Part shown: positions 1 to 8,081 of the stretch, piece after piece
How the letters are laid out: the number at the start of each line of letters is the position of its first letter
Numbering within the stretch: position 1 is the stretch's first letter
NCBI RefSeq assembly: GCF_000251145.1
Contig: NZ_AIDW01000023.1
Coordinates: 1-64,000 of the forward strand
Reading direction: 5' to 3'
DNA: 64,000 bases
Origin: Sphingomonas sp. PAMC 26621
GTDB taxonomy: Bacteria > Pseudomonadota > Alphaproteobacteria > Sphingomonadales > Sphingomonadaceae
The notes under the pieces: generated by a model
What the model was told of the DNA's origin: nothing
Database searches by the model: none
What the model saw: only the letters and a program-made list of their open reading frames with translations
Made by a program: the position numbers and the translations under genes

Positions 1-270
1 CTTATGCTCTGGGCCAAGCACTGGACGGGGACCGGGGGCTTTGCCGTCGAGCAAGCCGTCGGGCCCGCTGGTATTGAAGCGCAGCACCCAGTCTCGAACC
101 GTCTGCAAACCAACGCCGCCGACCTGTGCCGCCGCGTGCCGCGCACCACCATCGTAAATCACCGCCAGCGCCAGCAGCCGCCGGACCTGATTGGCGTCAC
201 CGCTCAAACGCGCCAACCTTCGAAGACCAGACCCGTCGAAATCGTCCCTTAGCCCAACCGCTGATGCCAC
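1..270 (-). CDS. IS630-family transposase, N-terminal part (cut by window edge)
   Basis: The minus strand is open from a GTG at 270 to the window edge and encodes about 90 residues. It reads as the helix-turn-helix N-terminus of IS630/Tc1-like transposases: an LRRLARLSGDANQVRRLLAL-type helix, then GGARHAAAQVGGVGLQTVRDW (the HTH proper) and RFNTSGPDGLLDGK, which matches the usual 'RYNxxGPxGLxD' family signature. The in-frame stop at 301-303 and the purine-rich GGTGGGAGG just upstream favour the GTG at 270 as start. The DDE catalytic domain lies outside the window, so whether the element is intact cannot be judged. The element end should lie between about 300 and 420, but I could not identify its terminal repeat. 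Confidence 0.8.
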   Translation of the reverse strand, partial: MASAVGLRDDFDGSGLRRLARLSGDANQVRRLLALAVIYDGGARHAAAQVGGVGLQTVRDWVLRFNTSGPDGLLDGKAPGPRPVLGPEHK

Positions 271-742
271 CGCCAACCTCCCACCGTTTGCGATGTTGAA
301 TCAGATCATGACCGACTTGGGAATCCCCGGCGCTGAGTCAGGCTCCGAGGGACTTGGTATGAGCTTGGTGGTCGGGCCGACACTTCATAGTAGGACAGAT
401 ATATAGTACACGTGATATTTGCCCATGTATTCACAGTTAAAGAAAGGTAAATTGCAAAATCAGATGGGTAATACCCTCCGTCGTCGCAGCGGATGGGAGA
501 AAGAAGACATCTATTACAACCAAAGCCATGCGGTAGAAACGATACCGACGTTCATGACGCCAACGGCGACTGCGCTACTGACGTCAATGATCTGCACCGT
601 TAGTGTGCGGCCAACCGACCCAGGGTATCGCGCGATTTTCGTGCGCTAACCTCTCCTGCCGCCCAACCGCCTATAAAGCAGGGAGAAGACCTCCTGTGAC
701 GCTGGTTTCAGCGCGCCGGCGTCGCCACCTGAAGGTTGCAAC
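271..742. other. Intergenic region between transposase and chemoreceptor
   Basis: About 470 bases without a convincing gene. The part next to the transposase probably contains the insertion-sequence end. Bases 395-560 are clearly more AT-rich than the surroundings (runs such as ATATATAG and AAGAAAGG), which suits either foreign DNA or a promoter region. A short open frame at 419-649 has no recognisable motif, no good ribosome binding site and atypical codon use, so I do not call it. Confidence 0.4.
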
Positions 743-2623
743 ATGCCAGTCCTAAGCAATATCTCGATACAATCGAAGATTCTCTCTACGCTGGGACTGT
801 TTGTGCTGCTGTGCGGATTTCTGGTTTGGTTCGGCTCCAGCAGACTTGAGATGGCCTCGGCGCAGACCACCGGCCTTGTCAACAATCAGGCCGAAAGCAT
901 GCGCCTCGCCGCGCTTGCGATGGAGCATACGACGAAGCTAAACGCCTTGTATTTTGAAATGCTCTCGCAGCCCGTCGCCGAGCAAGCGGCTTTGCTCGGC
1001 GAAGTTGACGAGGAGAGAAAAGCCAGGGACGCTAACTTTTCGCTCATGCGGCCGTTGTTTGACGGACCCGATATCGCGCGCTTTGCTACCATCGAAGCCG
1101 GACTGAAGAACATGAAGACGCTCACCGCGACCGTCGTCAATCTGATCAAAGCAGGTGATCACGATGCCGCCAGTACTTTGATGGAAGGCGATTATACACG
1201 CGCCTACAACCAAGTTGATGAAGCGTTCAATACCCTCGTCAGGCAGCAAAAGGCGGATCTCGTAGCTGCAACGGTCTCGGTCGAGCAAGACGCGCTATCT
1301 TCGATGCGGGCCCTGATCATTGCAGCGGTCACCGGCCTTCTTGCAATCGGCACACTCGCCGTGCTGCTCATCCGCAAGCAGATCGTCAATCCGATCAACG
1401 TCATAACAGCGATGATGCGAAAGCTTATCGATGGCAACAACGATATCGTCGTAGTCGGTGTCGAACGTCGCGACGAGGTCGGCGCAATGGCGCGCGCCCT
1501 GCTGGTGTTCCGCGACACAGCGGTGGCAAAGGCGACGGCCGATGCCGACAAGGCCGCAGCCGATGCAACGTTGCAGATGGTCGTCGATACGCTCGGTGCC
1601 AGTCTGTCGGAGCTTAGCAATCGCGATCTCACCAATCGGGTCACCGCGGATTACCCTGGTGCCTACGGGGTCCTGAAGACCAACTTCAACGACGCCCTCG
1701 AAAACGTTCAGACCGCCATGCGGCAGGTTAGCGAAAGCGCCATCAACATCCGCACGGGCTCCGGAGAAATCGCCCAGGCGTCGGAAGATCTGGCACGCCG
1801 CACCGAGGGAAATGCAGCCAGTTTGGAGGAGACCAGCGCAGCGCTTGTGCAGATCGACACGCGACTGAAGGCAACCGCACTGTCCTCCGGCCAGACGGTA
1901 ACGCGCGCCGATCAGGCGATCGCCACGGTTGGGGGCGGTCGCGCTACCGCCGAGCAAGCGGTACAGGCGATGGGGCGCGTCAGCGAAAGCGCCAAGGGCA
2001 TCGACAGCGTGATTGAGGGGCTCGACAAGATCGCGTTCCAGACGCGCGTGCTGGCGATGAATGCGGCGGTCGAAGCAGGTCGTGCCGGGGACGCGGGCCG
2101 CGGCTTTGCTGTAGTTGCCGACCTCGTGTCAGCGCTTGCGATGCGCGCCGAGGAGGAAGCCAAACGCGCACGCGATCAGCTTACTCTGACGCAGACCGAC
2201 ATCGTCACGGCAGTACAGGCGGTGGAAAAGGTGGATGGTGCCCTGATCAACATCTCTGGTGATGTCGACGAGGTCCACAAACTGCTCGGCAAGATGGCTG
2301 ACGATGCTATCGCGCAATCCTCCGCGATCACGCAGATCACGGCAGCAATCAGCGCGATGGACCAATCGACTCAGCAGAACGCGGCGATGGTGGAAGAGAC
2401 CTCTGCTGCAGCACGTAACTTGACCGCGGAAGTCACCTCGCTCGCCGAACAGGCTGCAATGTTCAGGACCGGGGGTGGTGCGCAAGGGCGTGTCGCATCA
2501 GTTAACCTTGCTCCGGTGGCTCCGGCTAGAACCAAGAAGGCAGCATCAACGCCGTATCGATCGCCCTTGAAACCGCAGTTAGCTATGGCCGGGATTGTTG
2601 CCGATGATTGGAATGCCTTTTGA
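743..2623 (+). CDS. Methyl-accepting chemotaxis protein with divergent signalling tip
   Basis: A 626-residue membrane chemoreceptor that should sense a periplasmic cue and control the CheA/CheW kinase complex. It has a first membrane helix at about 14-32, a mostly helical periplasmic domain, a second helix at about 189-210, one HAMP domain directly after it and a second HAMP-like segment near 285-325, then the long coiled coil. The tip (about 427-465) contains [20 protein letters not shown] and [14 protein letters not shown]. Compared with the family consensus, QTN is QTR, and the EVRxLA motif after GFAVVAD is LVSALA. The protein ends in DDWNAF, resembling the C-terminal pentapeptide that tethers CheR and CheB. 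No che genes are nearby, so it is an orphan receptor. Confidence 0.93.
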   Translation: MPVLSNISIQSKILSTLGLFVLLCGFLVWFGSSRLEMASAQTTGLVNNQAESMRLAALAMEHTTKLNALYFEMLSQPVAEQAALLGEVDEERKARDANFSLMRPLFDGPDIARFATIEAGLKNMKTLTATVVNLIKAGDHDAASTLMEGDYTRAYNQVDEAFNTLVRQQKADLVAATVSVEQDALSSMRALIIAAVTGLLAIGTLAVLLIRKQIVNPINVITAMMRKLIDGNNDIVVVGVERRDEVGAMARALLVFRDTAVAKATADADKAAADATLQMVVDTLGASLSELSNRDLTNRVTADYPGAYGVLKTNFNDALENVQTAMRQVSESAINIRTGSGEIAQASEDLARRTEGNAASLEETSAALVQIDTRLKATALSSGQTVTRADQAIATVGGGRATAEQAVQAMGRVSESAKGIDSVIEGLDKIAFQTRVLAMNAAVEAGRAGDAGRGFAVVADLVSALAMRAEEEAKRARDQLTLTQTDIVTAVQAVEKVDGALINISGDVDEVHKLLGKMADDAIAQSSAITQITAAISAMDQSTQQNAAMVEETSAAARNLTAEVTSLAEQAAMFRTGGGAQGRVASVNLAPVAPARTKKAASTPYRSPLKPQLAMAGIVADDWNAF

Positions 2624-2934
2624 CGGCGGCTTTGGCCGTTCTCGTTGTTGAAACCGGACCAGAATTAACCGCCGGTTTTATCCGTTCAGCCTGATGCGTC
2701 TATGGCTCACATTTTATAGGTTCATGAGCTAGTCGACGCGGGCGGTGGGCGGGACCGCAAACATACCAGCCCCCTGCTATAGACTCCTTGCCCAACCTTC
2801 CCCGTTCTCCCGGCCTTGTGCCGGGATCCACCGCGCAAGCGTACGCGGCGGGTGGGGATGAACTGCACGCTGGCCGCCGGGACGAAACCCCGGGTGACAG
2901 CGGTCGAAACCGTCGCCCCCCGCGACCGCCACCC
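2624..2934. repeat. Intergenic region with REP-like hairpin
   Basis: About 310 bases between the chemoreceptor stop and the converging AsmA-family gene. ACGGC...GCCGT at 2625-2641 is a weak hairpin that could end chemoreceptor transcription. At 2808-2826 lies a perfect TCCCGGC/GCCGGGA hairpin with a 5-base loop, and a second CCGGG/CCCGG hairpin sits near 2877-2893. The hairpins resemble other extragenic palindromes in this window. No gene is apparent. Confidence 0.45.
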
Positions 2935-4904
2935 CTATCGCAGCGCCAGCGCCACCGCCGCCGAGCAATTCACCGTCGTCGGCGGACGCCCCGCCGCCGA
3001 GGCCGGCGTCTTGGTAATCCCCAGCGCCTGCCCGATCGACCGCCCCAACACCCGCAGCACGCCACCAGCAGACGGCTTCTCCGTCGCCCCAAGACCCGCG
3101 ACGGTCACCGTCGGCGACCCCAGCGTGCCCCGGACGTGGATCGGGTCCGCGATCCGCAGCAGCGCATTGCTCTTGCTCGCCCCCGCCAGCGTGAGTTCGA
3201 GCCGTTCGCCATCGAGCAAAATCCGCCCCGACCCGCGCCCGACCGAAGCCCCCGTATCGATCGCCAGCGGATTGGGCGTCAGCACGCCGCCGCTCGCGCG
3301 GAAATTGGCGACGAGGCAGCGCAGCGGCACCGTCTCACTCGGGCCGCCGATCGCATGCGCGACCGCGCCGCTGAGATTCTGCCCGAGCACGTCCGCGACC
3401 ATCCGCTGGACATGCCCGTCGGTCGCGACGATCGCGGCCTTGCCGCTCGCATGCGCCATCGCCTCGCGGACGGTGTCGCCCTGCCCGGTCATCACGATAT
3501 GCCCGCGCACCGGCCCCGAGATCATCTTCGGCTGCCCGACCAGCGCATCCAGCGTCAACCCCGAGAGGCGCAGGTCGATCGCGAGCTTGGGGACGCCGCT
3601 GCGGTGATCGACCTTGACCGTGCCCGTCATCCGCCCGTTCGCCAGCGTCGCGACGATATCGCGCACCGTGATGACGCGGTGGTCGAGCGTCAACGAACCC
3701 GACAGGCTCTTGAACACCGTCCCCCCGCTCGACAGCAGCCGGTGCGCGACGAACACGATCCGCCCGTCGGTCTTGCCCATCTTGGACAGGTTGATCCGCG
3801 TTGGCGGGATCACGCGCGGGCCGAGCGCCGCCTTGCGCGCCGCCGATTGCGCGCGCCCCTCGGCATCCGCAAGATCGTCGAAGTCGAACTGCCGCGCATC
3901 GACCTTGGCGTCGATGTTGGTCCGCCCGCCATCCTTGTGGATCGTTGCCACGCCGCTGAACAGCGATCGGCCCATGCTCCCGGCGATTCGGTCGACATAC
4001 CAGTCGCGCCCGTCATGCCGGATCTTCCCCGTGAGGTTGATCGGTTGCGACCCGAACAGCCCCGCCTCGATGATCCGGTCGAGGTTCTTGAGCGTCGGCG
4101 CGCGCGCGGTGATGTCCGCGCTGAAGTGTCGCGTGTCGAGCACCCCGCGCATCTGCCCGTTGACCGCCATCCGGAGCGCAGGCGAGGCGAGCGTCGCCTT
4201 GAACGGATAAGGCGCGGTCGGGTCGATCCCGGTGATCTTGCCGCCGGTCAGGTTCAGCGTGGCGGGGGTGTCCTGGAACGTCCCCGTCGCGGCATAGCGC
4301 AGCCCGTCGCGCGCATCGACGCTGAGCGGCCCGCCGACGATCAGCCCGCGCCTGGCGTCGCGGATGACGACCTGGCTGTTGGTGATCTTCAGGTCGGACA
4401 GACTCGGGCGGCTGTCACCGTCGCGCTTGGGCTTCTTGCGCTCGGGCTTCCAGTTCTCGCGCCCCGTCGCGTCGCGCACCAGCGCGATCTTGCGCCGTCG
4501 ATGCTGACCTTGTCCGGGCGAAACTTGCCGAGCAGCAGCGACAGCACCGGTACGCGCACGCTTGCGGTCTGGACGCGAACGAAATCGCCCGGCCCGACCC
4601 AGGCGCGCTGCGCGATCCGCATGTCGCGGACCGACACAACCGGAGTATAGGAAAACACGCTGTCGCGCGTCACCGATCCGACCTGCACCTTCGTATCGAG
4701 CGCGGCGGACAGGCGGTTCTCGATCGTCCCGCGGAGCAGACCGAACGGAAACGCCCCCAGCGCGACGACCCCGACCACCACCACCGCACTGCCCACGACG
4801 GCGCTCACGAGCAATCGCGATCGCAGGCGCGACCGCGGCTTGGGGGTGAAGGAGATCGCGGGCTGCTCGGACGGGGCCGGAACGGGAGGATTGGTCACGG
4901 CCAA
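2935..4904 (-). pseudogene. AsmA-family protein, interrupted by a single-base frameshift
   Basis: AsmA-like proteins are inner-membrane-anchored, periplasmic bridge-like proteins linked to outer-membrane and lipid homeostasis. The gene starts at the ATG at 4904 with a cytoplasmic N-terminus and one membrane helix (about 29-54, SRLLVSAVVGSAVVVVGVVA), then the AsmA N-terminal domain (ENRLSAALDTKVQVGSV). The frame runs to FRPDKVSIDGA and then breaks: the protein continues as KIALVRDATGRENW in another frame, through a long beta-rich region to the stop at 2935. Adding one A in the GCAAG at about 4489-4491 would restore a frame of about 656 residues, with SIDGAKIALVRD as in intact relatives. Both frames stay open across the junction, so a sequencing error is as likely as a true mutation. 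Confidence 0.8.
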
Positions 4905-4967
4905 TCAACCCGAAAACCGGCAGTTGGTTTCACTCGCGTATCATTATGTGTCCGGGCTTACACTGCG

Positions 4968-6137
4968 TCAGGCGATTACCCGGTCGAGCGCGGTGCAGAA
5001 CGACTTCATCTCCGCCGCCGACCCCACCGTCACCCGGCTGACCGTCGGCCAGATCGGCCACGACCGCCCGATCTCGACGCTCTCCTTGCGGAACGCGACC
5101 TGCATGTCCTTCGCCTGCCGGGTCTTCCAGTCGATCATGAACATGTTGGCGTGCGTCGGCTTGACGCTGATCCCCTTCGCCTTGAGATGATCGAGCGTCA
5201 GCCCCCGCGCGGTCTCCATCTGCGCGCGGCGGGCGGCGATCAGCGGCGCCGCGGTCAGGCTCGCGGTCGCGCAGGCGATGCTCGTCACCGGCAGCGCGCC
5301 CGATTGCATCCCGCCGTCGTAGCGCATCATCTTGGTGATGTTGGCCGGATTGGTGATGATATAGCCGACGCGCAGTCCCGCCATGCCGAACAGCTTGGAG
5401 AAGGTCCGCAGCACGATCACGTCGGGATGCCGGACCGCAAGATAGGACGCGACCGGCACGCCCGCGAAATGCGTGTACGCTTCATCGACCAGCACCATCG
5501 ACCCGGCGGGCTTGTTCGCGATCAGCCATTCGATGTCGGCGAGCGGGGTGATCGTGCCCGTAGGATTGTTGGGGGTGCAGATGTAATAGAGCCCCGCGTT
5601 CGGGTCGGCGGCGAGCATCGCCTTCACGTCGTGGGTATACTCGGCCGTCAGCGGCACCGCCTTGACCGGCGCGCCGAGCCACGCCGCTGTCCGCCCCGCA
5701 AGCTCGAAGGTCGGATCGGCGGTCACGAGGCCGCGGGTCGGCGAACAATAGCTCACCACCGCGCGGCACAGCGGGTCGCTCGATCCCGGCCAGGGCGCGA
5801 CATGGTCGAACGGGACCTGCTCGACCTGCATCACCGCCTTGATGAAATCACCGCGCTGGTCCTGCGGGGAATAGCGGTTGCCCTGCCCGATCATCGTCGC
5901 CGCAGCCGTGGCACCGGGGGCGAGCGGGCCGGTCCAGCATTCGTTCGCGCCGATTCGCACCTTCGCGCTCGGGGCGGGATCGGGCACGCCGCCCGACGCC
6001 CACGCGGGTCGCCCGATGCTCGCCGCAACCACGCCCGCGCCGAACACCGCCGCGATTCGCGCAAGATCGCGCCGCGCGAACCCGCGCGTCAGCAGGTCGT
6101 CGTCGGCTTCCGGGTTCAATAAAATGGTCTGTGTCAT
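4968..6137 (-). CDS. Tat-signal-bearing PLP-dependent aminotransferase (HisC-like)
   Basis: A 389-residue fold-type I aminotransferase, closest by motif to histidinol-phosphate aminotransferases. Visible motifs are the NNPTG substrate/cofactor loop (CTPNNPTGTI), DEAYTHF with the PLP-ring aspartate and tyrosine, and TFSKLFGMAGLRVGY, whose lysine should form the Schiff base. The N-terminus is unusual: FARRDLARIAAVFGAGVVAA followed by RPAWASG looks like a twin-arginine signal with a cleavage site, which would place this PLP enzyme in the periplasm, folded with its cofactor. I chose the ATG at 6137 because translation upstream of it is not family-like. No histidine biosynthesis genes are near, so the substrate is unknown. 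Confidence 0.87.
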   Translation of the reverse strand: MTQTILLNPEADDDLLTRGFARRDLARIAAVFGAGVVAASIGRPAWASGGVPDPAPSAKVRIGANECWTGPLAPGATAAATMIGQGNRYSPQDQRGDFIKAVMQVEQVPFDHVAPWPGSSDPLCRAVVSYCSPTRGLVTADPTFELAGRTAAWLGAPVKAVPLTAEYTHDVKAMLAADPNAGLYYICTPNNPTGTITPLADIEWLIANKPAGSMVLVDEAYTHFAGVPVASYLAVRHPDVIVLRTFSKLFGMAGLRVGYIITNPANITKMMRYDGGMQSGALPVTSIACATASLTAAPLIAARRAQMETARGLTLDHLKAKGISVKPTHANMFMIDWKTRQAKDMQVAFRKESVEIGRSWPIWPTVSRVTVGSAAEMKSFCTALDRVIA

Positions 6138-6296
6138 CGGTCGGCCCCTGTTGGAGGAAGTCCGTCCACTCCTGCGCGAGCTCATCGGCCCTTGGCGACA
6201 GAGTGTTCCGTAAAATGGGCGCAAAGGAAAGGCGGCAAATCGTCACGTGCATAATTTCGCAACATTGTTTCTTCGGCCGCCGTTCACCTCCTAATT

Positions 6297-6387
6297 CCGT
6301 CATCCCCGCGGGGGCGGGGATCCATACGGGCTGACCTGAAATATCAAGCGTAACGCTTATGGATTCCCGCGGTCGCGGGAATGACGG
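6297..6387. repeat. REP-like inverted pair upstream of rplJ
   Basis: Two GC-rich palindromes face each other. The left unit contains CCGTCATCCCCGC...GCGGGGATCCATA and the right unit TATGGATTCCCGC...GCGGGAATGACGG. The outer arms CCGTCAT and ATGACGG pair perfectly, so the whole block can fold into one cruciform. It lies outside genes, between the aminotransferase and the L10 leader, as expected for a bacterial interspersed mosaic element. Confidence 0.75.
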
Positions 6388-6413
6388 TGGTGGCGACGGC
6401 GCAACGCCCCCCG

Positions 6414-6441
6414 TTGACTTTCCCCCGCATCCAGCTATCAG
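6414..6441 (+). promoter_or_regulatory. Promoter of rplJL
   Basis: TTGACT at 6414-6419 is followed about 13 bases after the TTGACTT block by GCTATC, which fits the alphaproteobacterial housekeeping pattern TTGAC-N-GCTANA. It lies directly upstream of the L10 leader, leaving a 5' untranslated region of roughly 270 bases before rplJ. Confidence 0.6.
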
Positions 6442-6474
6442 CGCCGCTCTCCCGACCCGGGTTTGCTCGGGGAA

Positions 6475-6540
6475 GGACCGTCCGAGACAGCAGGTGGCCG
6501 AATTCCGTCGGTCTTAATGCCCTGCCGAGACGGGGACAGG
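6475..6540 (+). promoter_or_regulatory. Ribosomal protein L10 leader
   Basis: The conserved core CCGAGACAGCAGGTGGCCG (about 6482-6500) and the paired TTAATGCCCTGCCGAGACGG (about 6514-6533) match the autoregulatory leader RNA that precedes rplJ in many proteobacteria. CCGTC pairs with GACGG and GCAGG with CCTGC, and TAATG falls where the kink-turn-like L10 binding element is expected. L10(L7/L12) complex binding would repress translation of rplJL. Confidence 0.75.
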
Positions 6541-6716
6541 ATTTTCGCCGCAACCGGGTTCGCCCGCGTTCCGGCTTGCCGCCCTCCTCCTTGCCCTTGC
6601 GGCGATGACGGGCGTCGCTCCCATTCCCCATCGCTGGACACTTCCGGGGTGCATCTGCGCCCTGGTTCGTAACCGGTTGTGTCGTTCGCGGCATGGCCAA
6701 AAAAGTGGAGAATGGC

Positions 6717-7250
6717 ATGGATCGTGCTCAAAAGACCGAGCTCGTTGCAGAGCTGAACCGCACTTTTGCCGAAGTCGGCGTGGTGGTCGTCACCCGCAAC
6801 CTCGGCATGACCGTTGCCCAGTCGACAAAGCTGCGCAATGCGATGCGGGATGCTGGCGCGAGCTACAAGGTCTCGAAGAACAAGCTTGCCAAGATCGCTC
6901 TGGACGGCACCGACTACACCCCGCTGGGCGAAATGCTCACGGGTCCGGTCGGTCTCGCCAGTTCCATCGACCCCGTCGCGGCTGCCAAGGTGGCCGTGGA
7001 ATTCGCGAAGACGAACGACAAGTTCGAAATCGTCGGTGGTGCGATGGGTGCGACCGTCCTCGACGTGGACGGCGTGAAGGCACTCGCGACGATGCCGTCG
7101 CTGGACGAACTGCGTGCGAAGATCGTGGGCCTCCTGGTTGCACCTGCAACCAAGCTCGCGACGATCGCCCAGGCGCCTGCGGCTCAGCTCGCTCGTGTGC
7201 TTTCGGCCTATGCCGAAAAGGACGCCGAACAGGAAACGGCGGACGCCTGA
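6717..7250 (+). CDS. rplJ: 50S ribosomal protein L10
   Basis: L10 anchors the L7/L12 stalk to 23S rRNA and recruits translation factors. The N-terminal rRNA-binding domain is clear ([39 protein letters not shown]), followed by the C-terminal helix that binds L7/L12 dimers ([20 protein letters not shown]). The start is set at 6717 (MDRAQKTE), because GTGGAG lies six bases upstream and family members begin this way; the in-frame ATG at 6693 would add eight residues (MAKKVENG) but has no ribosome binding site. It forms an operon with rplL and is probably autoregulated through the leader. Unlike the usual order, no rplK-rplA lies upstream. Confidence 0.97.
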   Translation: MDRAQKTELVAELNRTFAEVGVVVVTRNLGMTVAQSTKLRNAMRDAGASYKVSKNKLAKIALDGTDYTPLGEMLTGPVGLASSIDPVAAAKVAVEFAKTNDKFEIVGGAMGATVLDVDGVKALATMPSLDELRAKIVGLLVAPATKLATIAQAPAAQLARVLSAYAEKDAEQETADA

Positions 7251-7320
7251 CATCTGTCGGGTTTTCGAGATCTTTTGAACTGAAACCATGGGGCGACGCC
7301 CCTGTTACTGGAGACTACAC

Positions 7321-7698
7321 ATGGCAGACCTCAACGCGCTGGTTGACCAGCTTTCGGCCCTCACCGTCATCGAAGCAGCAGACCTGTCGAAGATGCTCGA
7401 AGAGAAGTGGGGCGTTTCGGCCGCAGCAGCAGTCGCAGCAGCTCCGGCAGCTGGCGGCGGCGCAGCAGCACCGGCTGCTGAAGAGCAGACCGAATTCGAC
7501 GTCATCCTGACCGGCGACGGTGGCAAGAAGATCAACGTCATCAAGGAAGTCCGCGCGATCACCTCGCTCGGCCTGACCGAAGCCAAGACGCTGGTCGAGT
7601 CGGCTCCCAAGGCCGTCAAGGAAGGCGTTTCGAAGGACGAAGCAGCCAAGATCAAGGCCCAGCTCGAAGCAGCTGGCGCGACCGTCGAAGTCAAGTAA
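7321..7698 (+). CDS. rplL: 50S ribosomal protein L7/L12
   Basis: A 125-residue stalk protein, present in multiple dimers per ribosome and the contact site for EF-Tu, EF-G and initiation factors. The N-terminal dimerisation helix ([20 protein letters not shown]), the flexible Ala/Gly/Pro hinge (about 38-56) and the C-terminal factor-binding domain ([31 protein letters not shown]) are all present. The ATG at 7321 follows TGGAGACTACAC. The gene lies 70 bases after rplJ and ends before a strong terminator. Confidence 0.98.
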   Translation: MADLNALVDQLSALTVIEAADLSKMLEEKWGVSAAAAVAAAPAAGGGAAAPAAEEQTEFDVILTGDGGKKINVIKEVRAITSLGLTEAKTLVESAPKAVKEGVSKDEAAKIKAQLEAAGATVEVK

Positions 7699-7757
7699 GG
7701 CAGGCGAAGGGCGGCGGGCAACCGGCGCCCTTCCCTTCCGGACCTTGGTTCGAACCG

Positions 7758-7792
7758 AAAAGGGCGGCCCCTGCGAGGGGGTCGCCCTTTTT
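7758..7792 (+). terminator. Intrinsic terminator after rplL
   Basis: AAAAGGGCGGCCCC, loop TGCGA, then GGGGGTCGCCCTTTTT form a long GC-rich stem ending in a T run. It closes the rplJL transcript here, so rpoBC cannot rely on read-through from rplL. Confidence 0.9.
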
Positions 7793-8081
7793 GCGTTTGG
7801 CGGGTGGGAGAGTGCCTCGCAAAGCCCAGTGAAAACGTGTCAGCGCGCGGCAGCAAAATGCGCCGGCCGATCGGTAAACGCATGGCCGATCTGGGCGGGA
7901 CATGGCCCGCGACAGATAGGAGAGGGCTTCTAGGCCGCGCCCATCACGTCGCGCGTACCGTCAATCTGTGCTAGCTTTGGATATCGGCTTCGGTCCAACC
8001 TAGCATCCGGCGACTGAGCGACTTCATCGTGTATCCCGCTTTCAAGGGAATTGGCATGTCCCAGTTATCCGGCACAATTTC

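Noticed and set aside
419..649. A 76-codon frame in the AT-rich gap near the transposase
   Set aside because: No ribosome binding site, no motif, and located in a probable promoter or insertion-sequence boundary.
2788..4650. A 620-residue plus-strand frame opposite the AsmA gene
   Set aside because: Arg/Pro-rich antisense shadow; the minus strand carries the family sequence.
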